NCBI RefSeq assembly: GCF_022347685.1
Contig: NZ_JAKRGF010000005.1
Span: 205,472-269,471, forward strand
DNA: 64,000 bases
Direction of reading: 5' to 3'
Source of the DNA: Thalassobius sp. Cn5-15
GTDB taxonomy: Bacteria > Pseudomonadota > Alphaproteobacteria > Rhodobacterales > Rhodobacteraceae
Position numbers and translations under genes: made by a program
Notes under the pieces: model-generated
Seen by the model: only the letters and a program-made list of their open reading frames with translations
Database searches by the model: none
What the model was told of the DNA's origin: nothing
Shown here: in pieces, positions 43,884 through 53,554 of the stretch
Position numbering within the stretch: position 1 is the stretch's first letter
Layout: the number at the start of each line of letters is the position of its first letter

Positions 43884-44284
43884 GAGATAGCCTCCATCAT
43901 TGGGGTGACAGCCACCATCGCGGCAGGCAAACGGGTGAGATGGGTCGCTGCGGGCAGGGCGGCGGGATCGGGGGATTTGGACCACGGGCTGTCGGCAGCG
44001 GCATATTCTGCTGCCAGTTCCAGTAGCGTATCTACATCCTCATCCGGGGCAACGTCGCCGAACACATGAGACGTGTCGCGGGTGCTGTGATAGGCCAGCG
44101 TACAGTTTCGATCGCAGCCGGTGACGCTGGCCGTGCCGGAGATTTCGAAATCCTCTGCCACGCTGTCGCCTGTCATCTCGATGGCGCGGCGCAGGCGATG
44201 GATCAGGTCATATCCGGCCTGACAGGGCGAGCCACCCTTGTGTGCACAGGGGGTGCAAATGCTTACTTTGTGGGTCCGGTCCAT
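43880..44284 (-). CDS. DUF1636 protein, probable metal- or Fe-S-binding, cobalamin-regulated
   Basis: This 134-residue protein has the DUF1636 pattern. Cysteines occur in SICTPCAHKG, GSPCQAG and VTGCDRNC, followed by LAYHSTRDTSHVFGDV, resembling a thioredoxin-like ferredoxin fold. Such genes often occur beside cobalamin or cobalt genes in Rhodobacteraceae, as far as I recall, but no biochemical role is known to me. It is the first gene under the cobalamin riboswitch, so a role in corrinoid or cobalt handling is likely. The ATG at 44284 has GGAGG upstream, which sits inside a hairpin. The frame is open to 44329. Confidence 0.75.
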   Translation of the reverse strand: MDRTHKVSICTPCAHKGGSPCQAGYDLIHRLRRAIEMTGDSVAEDFEISGTASVTGCDRNCTLAYHSTRDTSHVFGDVAPDEDVDTLLELAAEYAAADSPWSKSPDPAALPAATHLTRLPAAMVAVTPMMEAIS

Positions 44285-44286
44285 AA

Positions 44287-44311
44287 CGCCCTCCGCGTTT
44301 CTGCGAGGGCG
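44287..44311 (-). promoter_or_regulatory. Hairpin sequestering the ribosome binding site (riboswitch expression platform)
   Basis: On the minus strand CGCCCT (44306-44311) pairs with AGGGCG (44287-44292), which contains part of the GGAGGG ribosome binding site of the DUF1636 gene. A further 3-bp GCG/CGC stem continues it across a one-base bulge. No T-run follows, so control is predicted at translation. Confidence 0.6.
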
Positions 44312-44399
44312 GATCAAGGTTGGGAACACCAGAAACGGAGGACCGAATCTGTGTCAGCAAAACCTCTCACCAGGCACCCCGCCCGGGTTGAATATCGGG

Positions 44400-44590
44400 T
44401 TTCGATGGCAGGTCTCCTGACTTGCGGTGATTGGCTGGCCCCGCCTTCCCGAGGCAGTCTCCTGCGCTCAGTGGCTTAGTGGGGTTTGCGCACCGCTTAC
44501 AGTTGCGGGGGCAGTCACGGAGTTGGCGCCTGATGGCTACACCGCACCGTGTTCCCTTTTCATCCCGCCACTTTTCCAAGCAGCGTGAAC
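44400..44590 (-). promoter_or_regulatory. Cobalamin riboswitch
   Basis: Read on the minus strand, the conserved blocks come in the right order. AAAAGGGAACACGGTGCGG is at about 44540-44560, followed by GACTGCCCCCGCAACTGTAAG, GCCACTG, and GGGAAGGCGGGGC. The B12 box AGTCAGGAGACCTGCCATCG is at 44403-44422. This is a full aptamer about 115 bases before the first gene of the importer operon. Confidence 0.95.
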
Positions 44591-44607
44591 CATCGGTGAT
44601 GACTTTC

Positions 44608-44630
44608 GTTGCATCGCAGCACAGTGTCAA
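44608..44630 (-). promoter_or_regulatory. Candidate promoter of the cobalamin operon
   Basis: TTGACA lies on the minus strand at 44630-44625, upstream of the aptamer. The -10 about 17 bp later is weak, so only the -35 is clear. Confidence 0.45.
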
Positions 44631-44696
44631 GCACTGAGCCCGTCCTTTGAGGGATGATTTGCGACAGATTTCTGCGCTGCGGCGTTCTCTAGGGAT

Positions 44697-46364
44697 CTAT
44701 TGGCCGCCGAGGATCCAGCCCGCTGCCTTCTCCGCGATCATGATGGTGGGGGAATTGGTGTTGCCGCTGGTGATCTCTGGCATGATTGACGCATCCACCA
44801 CGCGCAGGCCCGATACGCCGCGCAGGCGCAGGTGCGGGTCCAGAACGGCGGTCGGATCGTCGTCGTGGCCCATTTTCACCGTGCCGACGGGGTGAAAAAT
44901 GGTGCTGGCGATATCGCCAGCCAGGCGGGCCAGTTCGTCATCCGTCTGGTATTGCGGGCCCGGTTTGAATTCCTCTGGCTGATATTGCGCCATTGCCGGC
45001 TGAGCCATGATGTGACGCACTTGCCGCAGGCTGTCGGCGGCGACCTTGCGGTCGTCTTTGGTGTCCAGATAGTTCGGCGTGATGTCGGGCGCGTCGCGGA
45101 AATTGTTGCTGGCTATGCGCACATGGCCGCGGCTGGTAGGGTTCAGGTTGCAGACACTCACCGTCATCGCGGGGAAATCATGCAGATCCTCGCCAAACGC
45201 CTCAAGGCTGAGGGGCTGTACGTGATATTCCAGATTGGCGTGATTGCGGCCGGGATCGGATCGGGTGAAGGCGCCCAGCTGACTGGGCGACATGCTCATG
45301 GGGCCGGAACGTTTGAACAGATATTCCAACCCGATCTTTGTCTTGCCCAGCAGCGAATTGGCCAGCGTGTTCAGGGTTCGGGTCCCGTTCACTTTGAACA
45401 CGGCGCGGATTTGCAGATGGTCCTGTAGATTTTCGCCCACATAGGGCTGATCCAGTACCACGTCGATCCCATGCTGTTTCAGCAGGGCTGCCGGACCGAT
45501 GCCCGACAGCTGTAGGATCTGCGGCGAATTGATTGCGCCTGCCGACAGCACCACCTCTTTCTTTGCTCCAACCTCGATAGAGCGGCCTTGGCGGTGCACG
45601 CGCACGCCGCTGCAGCGCAGCTCCCCCATCAATGCTTTGTCAAACAGAAGCTTCTCCGCCTGTGCCTCTGTCCATATGGTCAGGTTTGGGCGCGATTTCG
45701 CCGGGCGCAGGAACGCCTTGGAGGTATTCCAGCGCCAGCCGGATCGTTGGTTCACATCGAAATAGCCAACCCCTGCGTTGTCACCGCTGTTGAAATCATC
45801 GGTCCGCTCGACGCCGGTTTCCACTGCCGCATTGGCAAAACTGTCCAGCACTTCCCAGTTGAGGCGCTGTTTTTCGATCCTCCACTCACCGCCCGACCCA
45901 TGCAGGTCGGAAAAGCGGCTGTTGTCGCCGGTTGTGGGATCGGCACCATTGTCCAGCCGGTAATGATCTTCATGCGCCATGAAATCAGGTAGCGCGTTTT
46001 CCCACGCCCACGCAGCTTCGCCGGTCAATGCGGCCCAGTTGTCATAGTCACGGGCCTGGCCGCGCATGTAGATCATGCCGTTAATCGATGAACAGCCGCC
46101 CAGCGTTTTGCCGCGCGGATACAGCAGGCTGCGGCCGTTCAGCCCCTTGTCCGGCTGGGTTTTATACATCCAGTCCGCACGCGGGTTGCCGATGCAATAG
46201 AGGTAGCCCACTGGAATATGGATCCATGGATAGGTGTCGGCTTTGCCCGCCTCCAAGAGTAGAACGCGGTTTTTGGGATCCGCGCTGAGGCGATTGGCCA
46301 GAAGGCAGCCCGCTGATCCGGCGCCGACAACGATATAGTCGAATGTGTGTTCCTGCGTTGCCAT
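44697..46364 (-). CDS. GMC-family FAD oxidoreductase (choline/alcohol dehydrogenase type)
   Basis: This 555-residue flavoprotein has the N-terminal dinucleotide motif DYIVVGAGSAGCLLANRLS, the GMC signatures GKTLGGCSSINGMIYMRG and VLSAGAINSPQILQLSGIGP, and the active-site His and Asn in TIFHPVGTVKMG and SGNTNSPTIMIAEKAA. Such enzymes oxidise alcohols, choline or polyethylene glycol. No betaine-aldehyde dehydrogenase is adjacent, so BetA is not assigned. The frame extends upstream to 47315 as an antisense run through the divergent LysR gene; the ATG at 46364 with GAGGGAGG is the true start. Confidence 0.88.
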   Translation of the reverse strand: MATQEHTFDYIVVGAGSAGCLLANRLSADPKNRVLLLEAGKADTYPWIHIPVGYLYCIGNPRADWMYKTQPDKGLNGRSLLYPRGKTLGGCSSINGMIYMRGQARDYDNWAALTGEAAWAWENALPDFMAHEDHYRLDNGADPTTGDNSRFSDLHGSGGEWRIEKQRLNWEVLDSFANAAVETGVERTDDFNSGDNAGVGYFDVNQRSGWRWNTSKAFLRPAKSRPNLTIWTEAQAEKLLFDKALMGELRCSGVRVHRQGRSIEVGAKKEVVLSAGAINSPQILQLSGIGPAALLKQHGIDVVLDQPYVGENLQDHLQIRAVFKVNGTRTLNTLANSLLGKTKIGLEYLFKRSGPMSMSPSQLGAFTRSDPGRNHANLEYHVQPLSLEAFGEDLHDFPAMTVSVCNLNPTSRGHVRIASNNFRDAPDITPNYLDTKDDRKVAADSLRQVRHIMAQPAMAQYQPEEFKPGPQYQTDDELARLAGDIASTIFHPVGTVKMGHDDDPTAVLDPHLRLRGVSGLRVVDASIMPEITSGNTNSPTIMIAEKAAGWILGGQ

Positions 46365-46422
46365 AGCTTGCCTCCCTCTGTTGCACGCAGGGTAGGGGGG
46401 AAAACACTGTTCTGCTAATGAC

Positions 46423-46450
46423 AAATCTCTCGGTTCTGTATTAGAGATTT
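46423..46450. promoter_or_regulatory. Inverted repeat in the GMC-LysR divergent gap
   Basis: AAATCTCT (46423-46430) and AGAGATTT (46443-46450) are perfect 8-bp arms with 12 bases between. This contains the T-N11-A spacing liked by LysR proteins and ends five bases before the LysR start. Confidence 0.6.
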
Positions 46451-46454
46451 TTAT

Positions 46455-47366
46455 ATGGAGAGACTGTCCAACCCCAATGCCCTTCTGGCCTTTGTCACTG
46501 TTGCCCGCGAGGGCAGCGTTTCCCGCGCGGCGGAGGTGCTGCATCTGACACAGCCAGCGATCAGCCATCAGATCAAACGCCTGTCCGAAGAGACGGGCTT
46601 GATCCTGTTTGAACGCATTCCAACAGGCGTGCAGATCACCGCAGACGGCGCGGCGATCCTGTCCAAGGCAGAACGTGTGCTGGAGGCACTGGGCGAATTT
46701 CGGCGCAGCGCCCGTCAGCAGGCGGGACAGATCGCAGGGCAGCTGACCCTTGGCACGATTGTGGATCCCGAATTCATCCGCCTTGGGCCTTTGTTGGCGG
46801 CGCTGCGGCAGGATCACCCACGGGTAGAGACGCGGCTGAAACACGGGGTCAGCGGTGATGTTCTGCAGTGGCTCAAGCGCGGGCAGATTGACGCGGGCTA
46901 TTACCTCAGTGCGCCGGACGATCTGCCGCAGCAGACCCCTGATGGGGAGGTGGCGCTGCAATCGGTGTCGTTGGCGGGGTTTCGCTATGCGGTGATTGCG
47001 CCTCCTGGTTGGCAGGGGCGGGTGAACGGGGCAGGATGGGCTGATCTGGCGCAACTGCCGTGGATCGGCACGCCGGAGATGTCGGTGCACCATCGGCTCT
47101 TGGCGGGGGTCTTTGCCGAACACGATTGCCAGCCAGAAATTGTGGCACAGGTGGATCAGGAGGCGTCGATGCTGGAAATGGTGCGCTCCGGTCTTGGTCT
47201 TAGCCTGTGCCGCGAGGCCATCGCGCTGCGGCAGTCGGAAACTGGTGGCATTGCCCTGTGCTCCGATGTTGCCGTGCCAGCACAGCTGAGTTTTGTGTTG
47301 CGTGCACGGGACCAAGAACGTGTTTTAATGGCAGAGGTGCTGCGCCTGCTCGCGCGTTGCTGGTAG
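46455..47366 (+). CDS. LysR-family regulator, divergent from the GMC gene
   Basis: This 303-residue LysR protein has the winged helix NALLAFVTVAREGSVSRAAEVLH and LTQPAISHQIKRLSEETG, then the effector domain from about residue 93 (QLTLGTIVDPEFIRLGPLL and on). Its start lies 90 bp from the GMC oxidoreductase start, with an inverted repeat in the gap. Inference: it controls the GMC gene in response to its substrate and represses itself. No clear ribosome binding site precedes the ATG, as the operator arm occupies that place. Confidence 0.87.
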   Translation: MERLSNPNALLAFVTVAREGSVSRAAEVLHLTQPAISHQIKRLSEETGLILFERIPTGVQITADGAAILSKAERVLEALGEFRRSARQQAGQIAGQLTLGTIVDPEFIRLGPLLAALRQDHPRVETRLKHGVSGDVLQWLKRGQIDAGYYLSAPDDLPQQTPDGEVALQSVSLAGFRYAVIAPPGWQGRVNGAGWADLAQLPWIGTPEMSVHHRLLAGVFAEHDCQPEIVAQVDQEASMLEMVRSGLGLSLCREAIALRQSETGGIALCSDVAVPAQLSFVLRARDQERVLMAEVLRLLARCW

Positions 47367-47933
47367 GCGCATGATGCAAAATTAGGCACTACCACATTTT
47401 GTGCCCTGCATTTTAGCGGGGGCAGCTATGCAGACGCGTGCGCCATGGGAGTCTTGGCGCAGTGGCTTGTGGTCGAATCTGTGGAAAAAAGGTGGGTATT
47501 TTTCTTGCCGTTTTGATTTTTCATCACATTTCCTTGGGGAGACGTGAGGCGCACGTCATAGGGCAAATCACTGCTTCGGTCGCAGCTGCCACGTCTGGGT
47601 CTGTGATGCAAGCAAACTCTGTATGTTGACAGAAAGAGAGGTTCGGACCCAATATGATGTTGCTTCGGGTGTTTCGAATCCGAGTGGTGTCAGACAATTT
47701 CTTGGGTCATCCGGCGTGGTGATTTTGCGGTTTTAAGTGGTGTTTTTAGGGTGTTATCACACCCATAAGTGTTTTCGCTCACGGCTATGTTAGTTTGAAA
47801 CCCTCGTGACGACATCTGCAGCAAAACAGGGAGAAACCCTGTTTTAAAGATCGCGAACCAAGGGTTCGGGGTGTTTCAGACAGACAGCTGCCGCTGTGTC
47901 GAGGCCCTGAATTGAGACAAAGAAAGAGGACAG
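47367..47933 (+). other. Structured 567-bp leader upstream of nrdHIEF
   Basis: No gene is visible. The region holds three clear inverted repeats: GGGTGT-TATC-ACACCC (47749-47764), a perfect 9-bp stem AAAACAGGG/CCCTGTTTT with a 5-base loop (47823-47845), and CGAACC-AAG-GGTTCG (47854-47868). The second could act as a weak attenuator. A TTGACA at 47626-47631 lacks a well-spaced -10. I see no convincing NrdR box. Confidence 0.55.
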
Positions 47934-48158
47934 ATGAGCAGCATCATCGTGTATTCCAAACCCGCATGCGTTCAATGCACCGCCACCACCCGTGCGCTGG
48001 ATGCAAAAGGTATTTCTTACGATGTCATCGACCTGACCCAGGATGATGCCGCCATGTCGCGCGTCACTGACCTTGGCTACCGTCAGGTCCCCGTTGTCGT
48101 GGCTGGCAGCGATCACTGGTCGGGGTTTCGTCCCGACATGATCGCGCGCCTGTCCTGA
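47934..48158 (+). CDS. nrdH: NrdH redoxin
   Basis: This 74-residue glutaredoxin-like protein with thioredoxin-like activity reduces class Ib ribonucleotide reductase. The active site is CVQC in SKPACVQCTATTR. YRQVPVVV has the cis-Pro, and DHWSGFRPD is the NrdH C-terminal signature that contacts thioredoxin reductase. AGAGGA precedes the ATG. It is the first gene of nrdHIEF, five bases before nrdI. Confidence 0.93.
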   Translation: MSSIIVYSKPACVQCTATTRALDAKGISYDVIDLTQDDAAMSRVTDLGYRQVPVVVAGSDHWSGFRPDMIARLS

Positions 48159-48162
48159 TCGG

Positions 48163-48591
48163 ATGGCAGCGCAGCCTCTGACGCTGATCTATTATTCGTC
48201 AGCGTCCGGGAACACGCAGCGCTTTGTGGAACGACTGGGTGGGGAGGCACTGCGTATCCCCATTTCTCCGTCGGACCCCTTGCCAGAGATCATCCGGCCC
48301 TATGTACTGATTTGCCCGACTTATGCCGATGGTGAAGGTCGCGGCGCGGTGCCAAAGCAGGTGATCCGCTTCTTGAATGACCCGGACCGTCGCGCCCTGA
48401 TCAAGGGGGTGATTGCAACCGGCAATCGTAACTTCGGTGCGACCTACGCTTTGTCAGGTCGCATTATCGCTGACAAATGTAACGTGCCGCTGCTCTATTC
48501 ATTTGAGCTGGCTGGTACGGAAACCGACATTTCCCGCGTGCGCGCGGGGCTCATCACCCTGGGGGGAACACTATGCTCGACAGCGACCTGA
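48163..48591 (+). CDS. nrdI: NrdI flavodoxin-like activator
   Basis: This 142-residue flavodoxin-like protein supplies oxidant for assembly of the dimanganese-tyrosyl cofactor of NrdF. The FMN phosphate loop is in [16 protein letters not shown], and [17 protein letters not shown] is the second flavin-binding loop that defines NrdI. Its 3' end overlaps nrdE by 19 bases, so translation is coupled. Presence of nrdI supports a manganese-loaded class Ib enzyme in this strain. Confidence 0.93.
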   Translation: MAAQPLTLIYYSSASGNTQRFVERLGGEALRIPISPSDPLPEIIRPYVLICPTYADGEGRGAVPKQVIRFLNDPDRRALIKGVIATGNRNFGATYALSGRIIADKCNVPLLYSFELAGTETDISRVRAGLITLGGTLCSTAT

Positions 48592-50696
48592 CGACGCTGG
48601 ATTATCACGCGCTCAACGCGATGCTGAATCTGTATGACAGCGACGGCAATATTCGCTTTGACGCGGACCGTATGGCAGCACGCCAGTATTTCCTGCAGCA
48701 TGTGAACCAGAACACCGTGTTCTTTCACTCGCTCGACGAAAAGCTGCGCTATCTGGTCGAGCAGGGCTACTACGAAGAAGCAGTTCTGGACCAATACTCC
48801 AAGAACTTCATGCGCGAGATCTGGGATGCGGCCTATGCGCGTAAATTCCGTTTTCCGACCTTTCTTGGTGCATTCAAATACTATACCTCCTACACGCTGA
48901 AGACCCGTGACGGTCAGCGCTATCTGGAACGCTATGAGGATCGCGTGGTAATGACTGCGCTGTGTCTGGCGCGGGGCGATGAAGAGCTGGCGATGTCCTT
49001 TATGGACGAAATTCTGGGCGGCCGTTTCCAGCCCGCAACGCCGACTTTCCTCAACGCTGGTAAGGCGTCGCGGGGCGAGCTGATTTCCTGCTTCCTGCTA
49101 CGTCTGGAAGACAACATGGAAAGCATTGGTCGTGGCATCAACTCGGCCTTGCAGCTGTCCAAGCGCGGTGGCGGTGTTGCACTGCTGTTGACCAACATCC
49201 GCGAACACGGCGCGCCGATCAAAGGGATTGAGAACCAGTCGTCCGGCGTCATCCCGGTGATGAAACTGCTGGAGGACAGCTTCTCTTACGCCAACCAGCT
49301 CGGCGCACGTCAGGGCGCAGGCGCGGTCTATCTGAACGCCCACCACCCCGACATCATGCGTTTCCTTGACACCAAACGGGAAAACGCGGATGAGAAAATT
49401 CGCATCAAAACCCTCTCGCTTGGCGTGGTGATCCCTGACATCACCTTTGAGCTGGCCAAGAAGAACGCGGATATGTACCTGTTCTCGCCGCATGACGTGG
49501 AAAAGGTCTATGGCGTGCCGTTCTCGGAAATCTCGGTCACCGAGAAATACGACGAAATGGTCGAGGATAAGCGCATTCGCAAATCCAAAGTGAACGCGCG
49601 CGAATTCTTCCAGACCATCGCAGAGATCCAGTTTGAATCGGGCTACCCCTATGTGATGTTCGAGGACACGGTGAACCGGATGAACCCGATCGAGGGCCGG
49701 ATCAACATGTCGAACCTGTGTTCCGAGATCCTGCAGGTGAACACCGCGTCCAGCTTCAACGATGACCTCAGCTATGACCATATGGGCACAGATATTTCGT
49801 GCAACCTCGGCTCGCTGAATATCGCCAAGACCATGGACGGCAAGGATCTGGGGGCGACCGTTGGCGCGGCGATCCGTGCTCTGACAGCCGTGGCGGAAAT
49901 GTCTGCCATCGACTCGGTTCCGTCGGTGCGCAAAGGCAATGACGAAAGCCGCGCGATTGGTCTGGGTCAGATGAACCTGCACGGTTTCCTTGCGCGTGAA
50001 CGCATCCACTATGGCAGTGAGGATGGGGTGGAATTCACCTCGGTCTACTTTGCCGCTGTGGCTTATCATGCGATCCGCACCTCCTGCGATCTGGCGCAGG
50101 AACGCGGTGAAGCGTTCAAAGGCTTTGAGGCGTCGGATTACGCGTCGGGCACCTTCTTCGACAAATATACTGATCGCGACTGGCTGCCTGAAAGCGAAGC
50201 CGTTCAGGCGCTGTTTGCTGACATTAATCTGCCGACCCGCGACGACTGGGCCGCGTTGAAGGCAGATGTGATGCAGCACGGTTTGTATAACCGCAACCTG
50301 CAGGCGGTGCCGCCGACCGGGTCGATCAGCTACATCAACAATTCCACCTCGTCGATCCACCCGATCGTGTCCAAGATCGAGATCCGCAAAGAAGGCAAAA
50401 TCGGCCGCGTCTATTACCCTGCCGCCTTCATGGATAACGACAATCTGGAATATTACCGCGATGCCTATGAAATCGGCCCAGAAGCGCTGATTGACACCTA
50501 TGCCGCCGCGACCGAACATGTGGATCAGGGCCTGTCGCTGACCCTGTTCTTCCCGGCTGAGGCAACGACCCGTGACATCAACCGCGCGCAGATCTACGCG
50601 TGGAAGAAGGGCATCAAAACCATCTACTACATACGCCTGCGCCAAGAGGCACTGGAAGGCACCGAGGTTCAGGGCTGTGTGTCCTGTAGCCTGTGA
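48573..50696 (+). CDS. nrdE: Class Ib ribonucleoside-diphosphate reductase, alpha subunit
   Basis: This 707-residue catalytic subunit reduces ribonucleoside diphosphates to deoxy forms. Visible are the redox Cys in [11 protein letters not shown], the active-site Asn-Cys-Glu in [10 protein letters not shown], the partner Cys in SCNLGSLN and the C-terminal relay CVSC in the last residues. The two radical-transfer tyrosines lie in TIYYIRLRQ. There is no N-terminal ATP-cone, as expected for class Ib. A G-run ribosome binding site lies inside nrdI. nrdF follows after 15 bases. Confidence 0.95.
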   Translation: MLDSDLTTLDYHALNAMLNLYDSDGNIRFDADRMAARQYFLQHVNQNTVFFHSLDEKLRYLVEQGYYEEAVLDQYSKNFMREIWDAAYARKFRFPTFLGAFKYYTSYTLKTRDGQRYLERYEDRVVMTALCLARGDEELAMSFMDEILGGRFQPATPTFLNAGKASRGELISCFLLRLEDNMESIGRGINSALQLSKRGGGVALLLTNIREHGAPIKGIENQSSGVIPVMKLLEDSFSYANQLGARQGAGAVYLNAHHPDIMRFLDTKRENADEKIRIKTLSLGVVIPDITFELAKKNADMYLFSPHDVEKVYGVPFSEISVTEKYDEMVEDKRIRKSKVNAREFFQTIAEIQFESGYPYVMFEDTVNRMNPIEGRINMSNLCSEILQVNTASSFNDDLSYDHMGTDISCNLGSLNIAKTMDGKDLGATVGAAIRALTAVAEMSAIDSVPSVRKGNDESRAIGLGQMNLHGFLARERIHYGSEDGVEFTSVYFAAVAYHAIRTSCDLAQERGEAFKGFEASDYASGTFFDKYTDRDWLPESEAVQALFADINLPTRDDWAALKADVMQHGLYNRNLQAVPPTGSISYINNSTSSIHPIVSKIEIRKEGKIGRVYYPAAFMDNDNLEYYRDAYEIGPEALIDTYAAATEHVDQGLSLTLFFPAEATTRDINRAQIYAWKKGIKTIYYIRLRQEALEGTEVQGCVSCSL

Positions 50697-51683
<987 letters not shown>

Positions 51684-51706
51684 TCCAGTTTGTTAAGACA
51701 AAGAAC

Positions 51707-51733
51707 GGCCGTCCCATCGCGGGGCGGCCTTTT
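51707..51733 (+). terminator. Terminator of nrdHIEF
   Basis: A 9-bp stem with a G-T pair (51707-51715 with 51721-51729) has a 5-base loop and is followed by four Ts. Confidence 0.85.
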
Positions 51734-51783
51734 GTGATCTGAGGCGTCGCATTCAGGGATCGTCAGCGCGGCGCAGGGGCGTT

Positions 51784-52281
51784 ATGGTGCGGCCCATGAC
51801 CTCGCACCTGCCAGACCTGTTGTCAGACCTCATGCCTGACCACGCGCCAGCCGATAAACCGGACGTCGTCCGCTTCCGCCCGCATCATTTCCTCTGTGCG
51901 ATTGGGTTCGAGGGGAAGGGGTATTCGGGTGAGTTCACCGAAAACATGACCGCCATCGTGCTGGATCGTCTGCGCTCAGACGGCGGTGAGGCAACGCCGA
52001 TGCGGGTTGTCGGGCAGACCGATGACATCTGCGCCCCCTGTCCCAAACGGCGCGGACGGCTGTGTACGAACCAACAGGGTATTTCCCAACTGGACCGCGC
52101 CCATGCATTGGCGCTGAAGTTTGAGCCGCATGAAGAGTTGACATGGGGCGACGCGCTGGAGCGGATCCGCGAAAACGTCATGCCCGGTGATCTGTCAAAG
52201 CTCTGCGGTAGCTGCCGTTGGCTGGACTACGGCATGTGCGAAGCCGCGTTGCAAAGGCTGCACGAGGGGGCGCTTGACTGA
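51784..52281 (+). CDS. DUF1284 Cys-rich protein
   Basis: This 165-residue protein has the DUF1284 opening FRPHHFLCAIGFEGKGYS. Two Cys clusters follow: DDICAPCPKRRGRLC in the middle, and KLCGSCRWLDYGMC at the end. The spacing suggests a metal or Fe-S site. Function is unknown to me. It lies alone between the nrd operon and a convergent ABC operon. An ATG at 51796 (MTSHLPDL) is an alternative start; no strong ribosome binding site separates the two. Confidence 0.72.
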   Translation: MVRPMTSHLPDLLSDLMPDHAPADKPDVVRFRPHHFLCAIGFEGKGYSGEFTENMTAIVLDRLRSDGGEATPMRVVGQTDDICAPCPKRRGRLCTNQQGISQLDRAHALALKFEPHEELTWGDALERIRENVMPGDLSKLCGSCRWLDYGMCEAALQRLHEGALD

Positions 52282-52388
52282 GGCCCGATTGTCAGACGCT
52301 ATGCGTTTGCCTTGCGCCGGGAGCGGCGCGAAAAACTGATTGTGAGGTAAAAGACATTTTGCTTCGCTCTGATCCCACTCAAAACAAA

Positions 52389-52412
52389 AGCCCCGACCAA
52401 AAGGTCGGGGCT
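52389..52412 (-). terminator. Terminator of the second BMP importer operon
   Basis: A perfect 10-bp stem (52389-52398 with 52403-52412) has a 4-base loop and is followed by CTTTTGTTTT on the minus strand. Confidence 0.92.
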
Positions 52413-52437
52413 TCGTTACCTTATCTAAACCCGTGGT

Positions 52438-53532
52438 TTAGTTCGGGATCTCGGCTGTGATGCCTTCTACGTAGAAGTTCATGCCGGCCAGACCGTTGTC
52501 ACCGTAGTCCGCAGCGGTTTCGCCTTCTTTCAGCCAGACGGAACCGTCTTGCTTGTTCAGCGGACCGGTGAAGGCGTGATATTCGCCAGAGGCCAGTTTC
52601 GCCTTCATCTCCATCGCTTCGGCGGCGACAGATGCGGGCACTTTGTCGGTGATGTCACCGATGCCAACCATGCCAGCGCCGATGCCATCCCAGGTCGATA
52701 CCGATTCCCAGGAGCCGTCAATGACCGCTTGGGTACGGGCGATGTAGTAGGGCGCCCAGTCGTCGATGATCGAGGATACGCGCGGGCCGTCTTTGTATTC
52801 AGACATGTCGGATGCCTGACCAAAGCCGATCACATTGCCAGCTTCTGCCGCAGCCGCCAGCGGCGCAGTGGAGTCGGTATGCTGCAGGATCACGTCCGCG
52901 CCCTGTTCGATCAGCGCTTTGGCTGCGTCTGCTTCTTTGGCCGGATCAAACCAAGTGTAGGCCCAGATGATCTTGAACTCCACATCGGGGTTTACCTTCT
53001 TGGCATGGATATAGGCGGAGTTGATGCCGCGAATAACCTCGGGGATCGGGAAGGAGGCGATGTAACCGATCACGTTCGATTCAGTCATGTTGCCCGCGAT
53101 GTGGCCCTGAATGGCGCGACCCTCGTAGAAACGAGCCGAATAGACCGATACGTTGTCGGCCTGTTTGTAGCCGGTGGCGTGTTCGAACTTCACGTTGGGA
53201 AATTTCTTCGCCACGTTGATGGTCTGGTCCATGTAGCCAAACGAGGTGGTGAAAATCAGATCCGCGCCTTCCAGTGCCATCTGGGTCATCACACGTTCTG
53301 CATCCGGGCCTTCGGGTACGGATTCAACAAACACGGTTTCAACCGCGTCACCGAAGTGCTCTTCGACGGCCAGACGGCCTTTGTTGTGTTCATAGGTCCA
53401 GCCGCCATCGCCGACGGGGCCAACGTAGACGAAGCCCACCTTGGTCTTGTCCATGGCGAAGCCAGTGGTTGCCATGCCCAGGGCCAGACCGGCGGTCATG
53501 GCTGCGCTTGCAAGCAGGGTTCTTCTTTTCAT
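52438..53532 (-). CDS. BMP-family ABC importer binding protein 2
   Basis: This 364-residue periplasmic nucleoside-type binding protein has a signal peptide (MKRRTLLASAAMTAGLALG, cut near GFA at residue 27). The BMP core includes VGFVYVGPVGDGGWTYEHNKG, IFTTSFGYMDQTINVAKKFP, IQGHIAGNMTESNVIGYIASF and WFDPAKEADAAKALIEQGADV. It is the last gene of its operon, after two permeases and an ion channel. AAGGAGAG precedes the ATG at 53532. The ligand is probably a purine nucleoside or related compound; this is inferred from the family. Confidence 0.88.
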   Translation of the reverse strand: MKRRTLLASAAMTAGLALGMATTGFAMDKTKVGFVYVGPVGDGGWTYEHNKGRLAVEEHFGDAVETVFVESVPEGPDAERVMTQMALEGADLIFTTSFGYMDQTINVAKKFPNVKFEHATGYKQADNVSVYSARFYEGRAIQGHIAGNMTESNVIGYIASFPIPEVIRGINSAYIHAKKVNPDVEFKIIWAYTWFDPAKEADAAKALIEQGADVILQHTDSTAPLAAAAEAGNVIGFGQASDMSEYKDGPRVSSIIDDWAPYYIARTQAVIDGSWESVSTWDGIGAGMVGIGDITDKVPASVAAEAMEMKAKLASGEYHAFTGPLNKQDGSVWLKEGETAADYGDNGLAGMNFYVEGITAEIPN

Positions 53533-53554
53533 TTCCACTCTCCTTGTTGAGGAC

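Noticed and set aside
44641..44696. Possible small gene between the GMC gene and the riboswitch promoter
   Set aside because: Only 56 bp remain and no start with a ribosome binding site is present.
46365..47315. Upstream extension of the GMC oxidoreductase frame to 872 codons
   Set aside because: The extension runs antisense through the LysR gene. The FAD motif starts right after the ATG at 46364, which has a strong ribosome binding site.
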